NCBI GenBank assembly: GCA_024734495.1
Contig: JALMQS010000075.1
Location: 3,278,935-3,342,934, forward strand
DNA: 64,000 nt
DNA from: Forficula auricularia
Taxonomy: Eukaryota > Arthropoda > Insecta > Dermaptera > Forficulidae
Reading direction: 5' to 3'
The notes under the pieces were generated by a model. It searched no databases and was not told the DNA's origin. It saw only the letters and a program-made list of their open reading frames with translations. Position numbers and translations under genes: made by a program. Shown piece after piece: positions 22,529-32,291 of this stretch; within the stretch, counting starts at the first letter, position 1, and the number at the start of each line of letters is the position of its first letter.

Positions 22529-22906
22529 TTATTCAAAGTATTGGCCATTTGATTCTATACAACTTGCCCATCTTTCTGGCAATTTATGGATGCCATGCCA
22601 AAAAAACTGTTTGTCCTTTGAGCAAAACCATTTATCGAGCCATTTTCTAACTTCTTCGAAATTGGCGAAGTGCTGCTCTGCAAGCGCGTGTCCCATCGAT
22701 GCGAAAAGTTGATAGTCGGACGGGGAAAGGTCTGGAGAGTACGGCGGGTGCGATAATATGTCCCACCCAAGTGCTTTCAACGCTTCCTTGACCGGTTTTG
22801 CTTTATGAGACGACGCGTTATCGTGTTGTAAAATCACTTTACCGTGTCTTCGGGCCCATTCTGGACGTTTTTCGATCAATGCGTGGTTCAAATTGATCAT
22901 TTGTCG
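22529..22906 (-). pseudogene. mariner transposase, C-terminal part (copy 2)
   Basis: Minus-strand frame with ILQHDNASSH (second Asp) and HPPYSPDLSPSDYQLF (third Asp). Differs from copy 1 by a few substitutions, such as Ala to Ser at NASSH. The first catalytic region is absent and the N-terminal part is in another frame. Confidence 0.8.
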
Positions 22907-23197
22907 GTGTATTGTTTTTTCAATTGTTTTTGAGTTTGTGTTGGGTCTTCATCCAATAACTCCTGTAGTTTCGTATCTTCAAACTTTTTTGGTCTATCCG
23001 AACGTTCTTTATCTTGCACATCGAAATCACCACTTTTGAATTTTAGAAACCACACCTCACATGTTTTTAAGGTTAAAGCATGCTCACCGTAAGTTTCTAC
23101 CAGCAAACGATGACTTTCAGCGGCTTTTTCTTTTGATTAAATAAGAAAAGTAATGCGTGCCGCAAATGCACGTTTTCAGGCATGAAACTTGACATTT
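22897..23197 (-). pseudogene. mariner transposase, N-terminal part (copy 2)
   Basis: Encodes the N-terminal DNA-binding region (CEVWFLKFKSGDFDVQDKE). The initiation region at about 23197 is followed by a small indel near 23125 that breaks the frame. The junction QLKKQYTDK at the 3' end corresponds to the same deletion endpoint as copy 1. Confidence 0.75.
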
Positions 23198-23363
23198 TCA
23201 AAGAGGTATAAATCTATGAAGGTGTTACTTTCGCAAAATATAACATGTATAGCTTTGAAGCTTGATGTCAGTAGAATAAAATGCATATGTGTCAAATCAT
23301 AACATTGCATACTTAAGCCTAGCAACATCTGTTAGAAAAACCGGTAATGACTTTCCGGTACAC

Positions 23364-23580
23364 ATGGTAAATCTTTGTTTTCACTGTAAAATTTATTAAG
23401 TTTGAAATAGATTTCGGATACGAGCTGGTAGATTTAACAATAGAACGAACAAGCTTTTTTGCAAACACAAAATTGTGAGCCGGACCTCTCAATTATAATT
23501 ATTGGATATAAAATACTTGGCAGGTTTCACATTAAGATTTAAAAATAAAACGAATTTATTTTTGTAGAGTCTTTAATCTC
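23364..23580. other. no recognised feature
   Basis: Short AT-rich spacer between the mariner and the next PLE fragment. Confidence 0.45.
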
Positions 23581-23584
23581 TATA

Positions 23585-23675
23585 TTTTATATATTTCGGG
23601 CGGCTAACCTATTTTCAATTACTTTCTGTTGCTCCTGAAGATGGGTTAGCCACCCGAAATATATATAGAGACGAT
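23585..23675 (+). repeat. PLE-type ribozyme hairpin, family B-like
   Basis: ATATATTTCGGGCGGCTAAC at 23590 is roughly mirrored by GTTAGCCACCCGAAATATAT at 23646. The left half has lost its CTGANGA box; the right half is intact. Confidence 0.6.
23629..23672 (+). ncRNA. hammerhead-ribozyme-like motif 6
   Basis: CTGAAGA (23635-23641), stem II GGGT/ACCC, GAAA (23656-23659), then a TATA-type stem III. Stem I is at least CTC/GAG. Confidence 0.6.
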
Positions 23676-23679
23676 TTGC

Positions 23680-24225
23680 TCCAGGCGTGCCTTCGGCACG
23701 CCCTCTACAGCTCGGCCCTGGTGGGCAGCGCCTCGGCATGTGATTATTAGGTCTGTAATATATATTTGTAATATTTTGCCCCCTCTTTCGCCCCCATGCA
23801 CTCATTTTTACTCTTTAGAAAACTGAGAGTTATTTATTTAAAAATATCTAAATATTGATTTTTACAGCATACATTTTATATAGTCTTAAAAACTAACATT
23901 ACAAAATTTGATCTATATCGGAGAGAGTATTAATTTTTTGCCCCCACTCACATTTTGGGAGGTTGAAATTATTTTTCAGATATTTGCAAATAAATAACTC
24001 TCAGTTTTCTAAAGAGTAAATGTACAAAAAAAGCTAAAAATGTCTATATTTTGCCTCCCCCTCTTTCGCCCCCATACAGTCAATTTTTATAGTTGATTTT
24101 TACAGGAATAGTTTCTTAAAGTAATAAAGAATAACTGTACAAAATTTGATCAAAATAGGAGAGAGTTTTAATTTTTGCCCCCACTCACATTTTGGATAGT
24201 TGGGAGTCGAATTTCAAATAAAAAT
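23680..24225 (-). repeat. Helitron-like fragment related to 57250-57480
   Basis: The minus strand carries AACTATCCAAAATGTGAGTG and GAAACTATTCCTGTAAAAAT as at 57283 and 57360, present here as two tandem diverged segments. The left edge is a set of GC hairpins at 23690-23740 (GGCGTGCC/GGCACGCC and CGGCCC/GGGC), similar to 40580-40660. Confidence 0.5.
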
Positions 24226-24610
24226 AATTTTTAAGAAAAAAATAAAACCGACTTCAAAAAATTAAATGCAACAAATAAAATACACTAAAAGGTATAAAAT
24301 AGTTATTATCTTATTTAGTTGCAACTAAACGACGAGGTATTAACATGAAATTACTTTTTGAAGTCGGTACCAAACTAACTATACCTATAAGCGAGCGTAC
24401 CCTCCAAACGTACTAAGTAAGATCCGTCGAGTGCGATTCATAAAAGGTATATGTTTGGCACCAACTTCAAAAAGTAATTTCATGTTAATATTTCGTCGTT
24501 TAGTTGTAACTAAATAAGATAATAATTATTTTATACCTTTTAGTGTATTTTATTTGTTGCATTTAATTTTTTGAAGTCGGTTTTTATTTTTTTCTTAAAA
24601 ATTATTTTTA
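24226..24610. repeat. inverted-repeat element, ACCGACTTCAAAAA family
   Basis: Arms 24226-24377 and 24457-24610 share GTATAAAATA/TTATTTTATACC and AACTTTTTGAAGTCGGT-like stretches. A further TTTTTGAAGTCGGTTAAAA end occurs at 24932-24950, so the whole element may run to about 24950. No coding sequence. Confidence 0.65.
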
Positions 24611-24960
24611 TTTTTCTCTTTTTAGTGATGTTATTAATAGTGATCATATCATCAGAACTTGACCAAATTAATATGACACCATCCCTAAGACACCCCCTTT
24701 CGGATAAAAAAATAACCATCGAAATCGGTTCATAAACAAAGAGGTTAGGTCTAAACAAACCTAATAAAAAAGGTCTAATACCTATGAAAAAAATACGAAA
24801 AAAATGGGACCAATCGGAAGCTAGACTGGACCCAATGCAAAAAAAATTTCAAAATCGGTTGAGAATTGGCGGAGATATGAGGTAACATAGGCACAAAAAA
24901 TTCAGTCGAATAGAGAACCTCCTCCTTTTTTGAAGTCGGTTAAAAAAGCAATTCATTTTT
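24611..24960. repeat. continuation of the AAGTCGGTT element
   Basis: Ends GAGAACCTCCTCCTTTTTTG then AAGTCGGTTAAAA, an end sequence I recall as widespread in insect repeats. No ORF. Confidence 0.4.
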
Positions 24961-25755
24961 CAGTGAATTTATTTTATCATTATCAAATTTAATAGATGAA
25001 AGTTTTTCGATTAAACTTATATATGTAGGTAAGTATATATTTAATGGTATATAATACTCAGACGTAAAGTTCAAATGATGAGGCATGTTTCTAACATTTA
25101 ATATAATTGATTGTCATTATATGGATACGCTTAAATGTAATTGAAAGCTTTTATATAATAATATTTTGCGTTTTTTTTTTCCCCCGAAGAAGAAGAGAAG
25201 GGTGGTTTTCTACTCGTATTTCCACCCCGGGGGGAATGAATATTGACTTGAGAGCCACAATTGACGGCTTGCTTGGTCTTATGGAAATATCTGCTTGGGG
25301 AATGTAATTCACAAGCCCGCTTTTTGGTATTTATAAGACTCCCCAGGCGATAAACTGTGCCCAAGGAGGGCTTTATAGGTTTTATTATGGGGGGGGGGGG
25401 CTTTGAAGAGAACGACGACTCACTCGTATGTAAAGGTATATGAATATGAGCTTACCATAAGAGGTTGCAACGCGTGTCTCTTCAAAATTTAGGGAGTGGT
25501 CTCCTTTATTTCGGTGGCTCATAAAAATAACAAAGATATCAAGGGTTGAGATATATTTTTACGAATAGCAGTAAATAAAAAAAACAACCGCCCGGTTAAA
25601 TTTAATAAATATATGAAATTAATATTAGCCTTTCTAACATATTATTATGACCCTAAGATTACATCCTAATACTAATTTATTTATTAGCAACTATTAGAGT
25701 AAACTTTTAATAATATATTTGAGTCACAATATACATATAAAAAAACTGAATTGAA
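24961..25755. other. apparently single-copy non-coding DNA
   Basis: Lower-AT patch 25175-25420 with CCACCCCGGGGGGAATG and a G run at 25388-25400. No gene model. Confidence 0.4.
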
Positions 25756-25769
25756 TGGATTGGGATGGG

Positions 25770-25985
25770 GGGGGGAGAGAAGGAAAACCAATCGACTTGA
25801 TTGGGGAATAATGGAATTGAAATAATTATCGGAAAAAGAGGTTTTTTTATCTAATTAGATTTTTCCTCTTATTAAAAACAAGGACTAAAGATGAATAAGG
25901 ACACTCGATGGTGGAGAAGTAATCTCCGGAATCGAAGCAAAAAATACAATGTATACATTAAATAATGTAAAAAAATTGCTTAGTA
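25770..25985 (+). repeat. poly(A)-tailed retroposon family, copy 1
   Basis: About 220 bp from CCAATCGACTTGATTGGGGA through GGACACTCGATGGTGGAGAA to an A/T-rich tail. Other copies: 26245-26466, 29733-29979 and, inverted, 38478-38695. The conserved TTTAATAAAAT just before the A tail suggests a polyadenylated RNA source. Confidence 0.7.
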
Positions 25986-26244
25986 AAATAATTGGTTTAA
26001 TAAAATTTATAAAAAAATCAATTAAACAAGTGTTGAAAATTACTCATGATCAATTATAACGATAACTTATTGGATACGAAACGAAACCTCTTTTGCATAT
26101 GAAAAGCGATTTTTTATTATCTATTTTTGCAATTAACTTTTAACTAAATTAAACAAGTTAATATTTAAAGACTGGACGATGCGATAAGTTAAATGAAAAT
26201 TACTATTAATAAATATAAATTAAATCAATTAAACTTGGAAAGAG
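25986..26244. other. AT-rich spacer between two retroposon copies
   Basis: No gene; may include poly(A)-derived sequence of copy 1. Confidence 0.4.
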
Positions 26245-26466
26245 AGAACCAATCGACTTGATTGGGGAATAATGGAATTGAAATAATTATCGGAAAAGAG
26301 GTTTTTTTATCTAATTAGATTTTCTTCTTATTAAAAACAAGGACTAAAGATGAATAAGGACACTCGATGGTGGAGAAGTAATGTCCGGAATCGAAGCAAA
26401 AATACAATGTATACATTAATTAATGTAAAATAATTGGTTTAATAAAATTAAAAAAAAAAAAAAAAA
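26245..26466 (+). repeat. poly(A)-tailed retroposon family, copy 2
   Basis: Nearly identical body to copy 1 and ends in an 18-base A run at about 26449-26466. The two copies lie in the same orientation 0.5 kb apart. Confidence 0.75.
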
Positions 26467-26544
26467 TATATAAAAAAACTAAGTGGATATTGATGAGGCA
26501 GTCCAAAAAAGAAGAAGATAATTTACACTATCTTTTTATTCATA

Positions 26545-26590
26545 AAACCGACGTTTCGGAGGCTATTCCCTCCTTCTTCAGTGGTTTTGA
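26545..26590 (-). ncRNA. hammerhead-ribozyme-like motif 7
   Basis: Minus strand: CTGAAGA (26581-26575), GAAA (26557-26554), then CGTCGGTTTT. Stem I AAAACC/GGTTTT is supported by the mirror copy; here the 5' strand reads AAAACCA. Confidence 0.68.
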
Positions 26591-26749
26591 AAAGTCAGTG
26601 AAGGAAACCCAATGCGGCATTCCCTCTGTCTCCTCTTTCAGTGGCAGTAACAATAATATCTTGTATTTCATTCTCAGCAGAATTATAATGTAATAATTAT
26701 TGAGTGAGACAGAGGGGAATGCCGCATTGGATTTCCTTCACTGACTTTT

Positions 26750-26793
26750 CAAAACCCTGAAGAAGGGGGAATAGCCTCCGAAACGTCGGTTTT
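26750..26793 (+). ncRNA. hammerhead-ribozyme-like motif 8
   Basis: AAAACC (26751-26756) directly precedes CTGAAGA (26757-26763). Stem II is G-rich/CCTCC, GAAA is at 26780-26783, then CGTC and GGTTTT, which pairs fully with AAAACC as stem I. One of the best cores in the window. Confidence 0.78.
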
Positions 26794-26964
26794 ATGAATA
26801 AAAAGATAGTGTAAATTATCTTCTTCTTTTTTTGGACTGCCTCATCAATATCCACTTAATTCACTTATCAGTCCGTCTCCAAAAATTACTCCAATCTTAA
26901 TAAAAAAAACTTTTTCTTTTTTAAGTAATGAAGCTCTGTTGAAGGTTTTATTTTTGCGATTAAT

Positions 26965-27235
26965 TTTATTAAGAGTTGAAATTTTATTAAAATCACACAT
27001 AATAATTATGCTAATTATAATTATTTTTTGAACACGAATAAATAATACCTAGAATAAAAGTACGATGTACTCGTAATTGAGACCGATCGAAACGTCGTAC
27101 TTTTATTGTAGGTATTATTTATTCGTGTTCAAAAAATAATTATAATTAGGATAATTATTATGTGTGATTTTAATAAAATTTCAACTCTTAATAAAATTAA
27201 TCGCAAAAATAAAACCTTCAACAGAGCTTCATTAC
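26965..27235. repeat. foldback element, GATCGAAACGTCG family, copy 2
   Basis: Arms of about 120 bp share AATTATAATTATTTTTTGAA and AATAAATAATACCTA. The centre reads TTGAGACCGATCGAAACGTC. Tail sequence AAAACCTTCAACAG and TTCATTA is shared with copy 1. Confidence 0.75.
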
Positions 27236-27294
27236 TAATCAATATTAATTTTATTTTACTCATAGATTAAACCCATAGATTTATCCTATATTTA

Positions 27295-27440
27295 GTGTGG
27301 CCAAAAAAAAAGAATATTTTTTTTTCATTTTTGATCTCGTATGAAAATATGTTAATTTAACAAGTTTTTAAAATCCTCAACCTAAAAATCAGCTCGATTA
27401 AAATATTTTTAAAAATTCCAAAATGATAGAATATTAAATT
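27295..27440. repeat. AT-rich interspersed repeat, inverted copy of 560-720
   Basis: Reverse-complement similarity to 560-720 through CATATTTTCATRCGAGATCA-type runs. Boundary near TAGTGTGGCC. Confidence 0.45.
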
Positions 27441-27721
27441 TTTTTTACTCTTCATATTATTATTGCCTACGTTGAAAATTATAAAAATTCTGAAAATTTT
27501 AAGTCGATATATCCATTTATAGAGGTGGCTTAAGATTTTTCTTAAATTTTTAAAGTAGTGATGTACTTTAGATGTTTTAGAATGATCTGTAAATACATAT
27601 AAATATTAAATTAATAAACCCGAAGATTTGAGTATCTTTTTTTGAAAATAAGTTGGATTTTTTCCAAAAATATATCTCAGGCTATAACCATATATATAAA
27701 GAAAGAATGTATACCTATTTA
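27441..27721. other. no recognised feature
   Basis: AT-rich, non-coding. Confidence 0.45.
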
Positions 27722-27733
27722 AGGTCAAAATCT

Positions 27734-27894
27734 GTGTGGGGAGTCCGAGCTGGCTTCAGCATCGTTGATGACGATCCTCAAGCGGGAGACCCGGGTTCAA
27801 GCCTGGCTAGCATACAAAAATACTAACCCTTTACTGATGTGCTGTCTAAATAGGCTTTGTTCCACGTGACAATAAATGAATAAATAAATAAAAG
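27734..27894 (+). mobile_element. tRNA-headed SINE, family 2
   Basis: Head with GAGTCCGAGCTGG (A-box position) and GGGTTCAAGCC (B box), a short body and an AATA-repeat tail at 27870-27890. Flanked by the perfect 12-bp repeat AGGTCAAAATCT (27722-27733 and 27895-27906). Distance between boxes suggests a tRNA with a variable arm. Confidence 0.85.
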
Positions 27895-27906
27895 AGGTCA
27901 AAATCT

Positions 27907-28215
27907 AAGATTTTAGCAGAAATATTTTTACATTGCATATCAAAGGGCTTCATCCCCCAGGAGTTGAACCCGAGTACTAACACGAAAAAAATCAAAATAT
28001 AGGCTCTTGTACCAAACTCAACCAAATTTTGTATACATAATCAGTGGGCTCACAGTAATCTAAAAATGGGAAAACTAACCCCCTTCCCCTACATGATTAT
28101 AAATAATTTTATTAAATATTAAATATAAGTGAGGGGCCAGGTTGTATGGTGAAGTCAAGTAGATGGCCACATCAGAACACGTCAGCTTATTTTCTATATC
28201 CTCCTCATTTTGATA
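27907..28215. repeat. B-box hairpin half plus family R fragment
   Basis: 27935-27990 repeats TTGCATATCAAAGGG...GTTGAACCCGAGTACTAACA as at 14180. From about 28000 the family R unit (CTCAACCAAATTTTGTATAC) follows to CCAGGTTGTATGG at 28137-28149. Confidence 0.55.
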
Positions 28216-28595
28216 GGAACGTCTATATGGTAGGTTTGAAAAGAATTTGAAAAATTTCCAAGATAGTGTATATAGGGAGAATCAATTTGCTCTTACGATT
28301 GTGATAATAAAGAATACAAAAACGTTCCAATTCACCTGGATGCAATAAACTTGACAAAAATGTTAAAAGCAATGAATGCATCGATAGAAATGGAAAATTC
28401 CAATTCTTCACTTCTTATAAAAAAAACTACATAATATTATGACCAATCAGTGGAAATCTTTTTTGTCTTCCCCTGTAATAACTGCATCCCGTTTATTTAC
28501 ACAAGTTACGAGAATCAAATTGTCGTGTAAAGATGTATTGTTATTAGCTCTTGGTATTTACAATAACTTTGCTAAGTTAAAAACATCTATCTATA
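28216..28595. other. no recognised feature
   Basis: Non-coding; only short accidental frames. Confidence 0.4.
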
Positions 28596-28596
28596 T

Positions 28597-28960
28597 CTAT
28601 ACTTATTATAATCGGCTTGCACGACGACGCCGACGTGATTTTTTACTTTGCCATACATTACCATATATCTCAAAAACGTCTGAAACTATTTTGATTAAAA
28701 AAATTGAGCGAAACCATGGCATTTCGGTCTACAAAAAGCTCTAATAAGTGAACATCGAAAAAATTATATTTTTGAGATAATAATTGTTTTGTCACAATGT
28801 CTGTTAGTTATCAAATTTTTATGGACAAGCTCGCTCAAAAACTAGTGTGAATATCGAAACCAAATTTCACACGTAGTTTTGGTCCATTGAATTAAGAGCT
28901 GATTAGATTTTGGTGCATATCGACCCATAATTAAGGGGGGGGGGGTTAAAAATTAAAAAT
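28597..28960 (-). repeat. interspersed family R, inverted copy
   Basis: Starts TCTATACTTATTATAATCGG and continues with the reverse complement of 14650-14960. The TC start and adjacent CGGCTTGCACGACGACG could be a Helitron-type 5' end, but evidence is thin. Confidence 0.55.
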
Positions 28961-29545
28961 CTAGGCCATTTGAACACTCAACCAAATTTTGTAATACATA
29001 ATCAGTGGCATCCCAGAAGACTAAAAATGCAAAAACTAACCGCCAAAAATGGGATGGGGGGGGGTCAAAAATTGAAAATCTTGGCCATTTACCAAACTCA
29101 ACCAAATTTTGTATACATAATCAGTGGGACCCCAGAAGTTTAAAAATGCCAAAACTAACCGCCGAAAATTGGGGCGGGGGGGGGGGGTTGTATAGTCAAA
29201 AAATGAAAATATAGGCTCTTGTACCAAACTCAACCAAATTTTGTATATATAAACAGTGGCCCCCAGGAGTCTAAAAATGCAAAAACTAACCGCCCAAAAT
29301 GGGGAGGGGGGTCAAAAATTGAAAATCTTGGCCATTTACCAAACTCAACCAAATTTTGTATACATAATCAGTGGGACCCCAGAAGTCTAAAAATGCCAAA
29401 ACTAACCACCCAAAATTGGGGCGGTGTGGGGGGTTGTATAGTCAAAAAATGAAAATATAGGCTCTTGTACCAAACTCAACCAAATTTTGTATATATAAAC
29501 AGTGGCCCCCCAGGAGTCTAAAAATGCAAAAACTAACCCCTCTCC
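28950..29545 (+). repeat. minisatellite of about 120-bp units within family R
   Basis: Five tandem units, each with CTCAACCAAATTTTGTATA, AGTCTAAAAATGC and CAAAACTAACCGCC followed by a G run. Alternate units are more alike (GGCCATTTACC versus GGCTCTTGTACC types), suggesting a higher-order dimer of about 240 bp. Confidence 0.8.
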
Positions 29546-29732
29546 CCTATATGATTATAAATAATTTTATTAAATATTAAATATAAGAGAGGGGCCAGGT
29601 TGTATGGTAAAGCCAAGTGAATGGCTACATCAGAACACGTGCAGCTTATTTAATTTTAAATCCCACTAATAGGTCATGAGCTCATGACAAATAAAATTGA
29701 TTAAAAATAAGAAATCTAAATGGAGGAGGAGA
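29546..29732. repeat. family R right end and spacer
   Basis: GAGAGGGGCCAGGTTGTATG at 29587 matches 28131 and 41510. The rest is AT-rich spacer. Confidence 0.5.
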
Positions 29733-29945
29733 GGAAGAAGGATACCAATCGATTTGATTGGGGAATAATGGAATTGAAATAATTATCGGAAAAGAGGTTT
29801 TTTTATCTAATTAGATTTTTCCTCTTATTAAAAACAAGGACTAAAGATAAATAAGGACACTCGATGGTGGAGAAGTTATCTCCGGAATCGAAGCTAAAAT
29901 ACAAGGTATACATTAATTAATGTAAAATAATTGGTTTAATAAAAT

Positions 29946-29979
<34 letters not shown>
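29733..29979 (+). repeat. poly(A)-tailed retroposon family, copy 3
   Basis: Same body as copies 1 and 2; the tail is an A run of about 28 bases at 29951-29978 just after TTTAATAAAATTTAT. Confidence 0.78.
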
Positions 29980-29981
<2 letters not shown>

Positions 29982-30381
29982 AAATTATTATTTTAAAACC
30001 CACTACTGAGTAAAAAGGATAAAGTGGCCAGACGTCCCACATTTGGGTTTCTTGTTTCACATCGAAAATGTCCCACAAATTGGGACAATCTTTTGACTTG
30101 TTTATTAAAAAAAATTATATTTATTAATTATTTGTATTTTTACAAAGTCTGTGGACGAGACCCCATGTATGTTTTGTAAAACCTTGCTAAAATTCAACCT
30201 AAATGAATACTACAATTTGTGACTTTGATTGAGACCAAGGGTTCTGTAGTCTTTATTTGATGATCATTTGAAGACACGCTTGGCGCGAGACCGATCCAAT
30301 AAATCATCTGTTTCGGGGAAATGGTTTCATACCCTTAAATGAACTGCCAATTCAGTTGTCTAAATATCAGGGGCTCCCATT
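29980..30381. other. no firm feature
   Basis: Contains GTCCCACATTTGGG/CCCACAAATTGGGAC words that recall 43255-43330; possibly an edge of a DNA transposon. Confidence 0.35.
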
Positions 30382-30393
30382 ATACGAGGTGTA

Positions 30394-30593
30394 AATTAAT
30401 AAAGTAAAGTAGTGTAGTTTCACAATGAATGAAATAAAACTCAAAGAGGTTTAAACAGACTCAATATATTTCGGGTTATTAGTCCATCTTCAAGAGTTTA
30501 AAGATTAAAAAACTACACTACACATTACTTTATTAATTAATATCATGTTTCATCCAAAACCCACACCACTTTCCCTAACTAAAATATGAGGTG
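30394..30593 (-). mobile_element. PLE-type unit, family B, copy 2
   Basis: Flanked by ATACGAGGTGTA (30382-30393) and ATATGAGGTGTA (30594-30605), 11 of 12 identical. The family B lead is at the right end. The central ribozyme motif has TTGAAGA instead of CTGAAGA and is probably inactive. Confidence 0.78.
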
Positions 30594-30605
30594 TAGGTAA
30601 TAGCC

Positions 30606-31515
30606 CAAGAGCCCACGACTGCCAGACCTTCGTTATTTTATAAAAGCTGAAACTTTTTCAGTGCATGTCCCCTATACAGGTGAGAACGACCAGCGACTAT
30701 AGAGTTTGGGTTGTGGTTGCTTTGGCAGGTAACAGGTAATAAAGGTGTATAAAATAGTACTTTAAATTCGTCAAAGTATAAAGCTCAATTTTTTTATGTT
30801 TTCTTCGGGATAACTTTAGAAATCTCGTCATCCATTGCCGGACACTTGTGACAGTTGCTACCCCCTGCCAGACAACCCTAAACTTTAAAAAACTCAAGCT
30901 TGAGTGGTTTGCCATAAAAGAATTTAGTCTTTTTGATTTTAAGTCGATTCTTCCACGTTTTCAGTAGACGTTGTCATTAATAGTCAAAACAACAAAAATG
31001 GAATGCAATAAGGTTATTCCTCTAGTATTAGATAAGAATCGATGGTTATTTTAGATTTTAAGTCGATTCCTCCATGTCTTCACCAATGGTTATCAATAAT
31101 AACCGAAATGTCAAAAATCTATGTAAAAACCATTAAAACTGTCCGCCTATTGAGGTAACATTTTTTATAGGTCGCCAAGTAACATATATAAAATTTATCT
31201 TTTATATTATAACGAAAGTATAATTATAATTTACTAAAGTTTAGGGGTGTCTGGCAGGGGGTAGCAACTGTCATAAGTGTCCGGCAATGGATGACGAGAT
31301 TTCTAAAGTTATCCCGAAGAAAACATAAAAAAATTGAGCTTTATACTTTAACGAATTTAAAGTACTATTTTATACACCTTTATTACCTGTTACCTGCCAA
31401 AGTAACCACAACCCAAACTCTATAGTCGCTGGTCGTTCTTACCTGTATAGGGGACATGCACAGAAAAACTTTCAGCTTTTATAAAATAACGAAGGTCTGG
31501 CAGTCGTGGGCTCTT
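30606..31515. repeat. large foldback element with partner segment at 39240-39535
   Basis: Arms 30608-30885 and 31235-31510 (about 275 bp, closely matching: GCCAGACCTTCGTTATTTTA and inverse). The 350-bp spacer contains two tandem diverged halves (GATTTTAAGTCGATTC... twice) that recur inverted at 39240-39535. No coding capacity. Confidence 0.78.
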
Positions 31516-31729
31516 GATCTATAATAGCTACTAAATGACCGGACTGTGCTTAGAAACGTTGAAGGCTATATTGCAAGTGAAATGCATTTTCTCCAATACT
31601 TGTGAGGAATTTTGTAATAGCATATCACAAAATGAGTTTATTTATTTATTTTAATTTTATAAAATGTTAATTTTGTGTTCTAAAAATTCAAATTCTTTAG
31701 CAATATTGGAATTCAAACTTAAACTATAC
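31516..31729. other. no recognised feature
   Basis: AT-rich spacer. Confidence 0.4.
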
Positions 31730-31860
31730 ATTGAAGGAGACAATAAAAGAGTGTGTCTTCTGCTGGAATTATAAATTTTATTTATTTATAACGAGACTAT
31801 AGTTTCGAAGGCTTTGCCCTCTTCATCAGTCTATTACAATGTATTCACAGGAATTAATTT
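31730..31860 (-). repeat. PLE-type family A end, single (non-inverted) copy
   Basis: GAAGGAGACAATAAAAGAGT then GTCTTCTGCTGGAATTATAA and the ribozyme motif, as in 34124-34230, but without the mirrored half. Confidence 0.7.
31793..31836 (-). ncRNA. hammerhead-ribozyme-like motif 9
   Basis: Minus strand: CTGATGA (31829-31823), stem II GAGGGC/GCCTTC with one G-U pair, GAAA (31806-31803), CTATAGTC. Present singly. Confidence 0.7.
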
Positions 31861-32051
31861 ATGATTTTTTTGCATAATAAAATTTATTGCATTCATATAT
31901 AATGTATTATATGTACAAAGTTTAAACATAAAATTATTGATTTTACTTATGGAAAGTGGTGTAGGTTTTAGGTGAAACATGATGTTAGTTAATAGAGTAA
32001 AGGGTGTGTAGTTTCACAGTGAATGAAATAAAACTCAAAGAGGTTTATACA

Positions 32052-32094
32052 AACTCAATATATTTCGGATTATTAGTCCATCATCAGGAGTTTA
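32052..32094 (-). ncRNA. hammerhead-ribozyme-like motif 10
   Basis: Minus strand: AAACTC, CTGATGA (32087-32081), stem II GGA/TCC, GAAA (32066-32063), TATATT, GAGTTT. Stem I AAACTC/GAGTTT is perfect. Confidence 0.73.
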
Positions 32095-32127
32095 CAGGTT
32101 AAAAACTGAAACTCAGTTTTTAACCTG

Positions 32128-32172
32128 TAAACTCCTGATGATGGACTAATAATCCGAAATATGTGAGTTTGT
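32128..32172 (+). ncRNA. hammerhead-ribozyme-like motif 11
   Basis: AAACTC, CTGATGA (32135-32141), stem II GGA/TCC, GAAA (32156-32159), TATGT, GAGTTT. Partner of motif 10; stem III has one change. Confidence 0.7.
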
Positions 32173-32291
32173 ATAAACCTCTTTGAGTTTTATTTCATTC
32201 ACTGTGAAACTTCACACCCTTACTCTATTAACTAATAAAATTATTGAATAATTCACAAAGCATTATTATCTGTATGTTCATCATAAGTACT

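Larger units (their letters stand above)
22457..23363 (-). mobile_element. mariner-family element, internally deleted, copy 2
   Basis: Begins after TA with GGTGTACCGGAAAGTAATTA and ends at 23363 with the inverse, whose last bases have mutated (CACATG instead of CACCTA). Same structure and deletion as 16579-17491, about 907 bp. Confidence 0.87.
26479..26862. mobile_element. PLE-type inverted unit, family C, copy 2
   Basis: Near-perfect arms: GTGGATATTGATGAGGCAGT on the left and its inverse on the right at 26838-26857. Both arms contain a ribozyme motif, and the centre at 26630-26710 is a short non-palindromic loop. Confidence 0.82.
31941..32234 (+). mobile_element. PLE-type inverted unit, family B, copy 3
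   Basis: Perfect 13-bp duplication ATAAAATTATTGA at 31928-31940 and 32235-32247. Lead AAAGTGGTGTAGGTTTTAGG at the left, then mirrored arms with one ribozyme motif each, meeting near 32105-32115. Only 294 bp, so it is the smallest complete two-ribozyme unit here. Confidence 0.88.

Noticed and set aside
29005..29452. Frames over the tandem repeat near 29 kb
   Set aside because: The repeated peptide (KIENLGHLPNSTKFCIHNQW) simply reflects the minisatellite, with G runs that vary in length.
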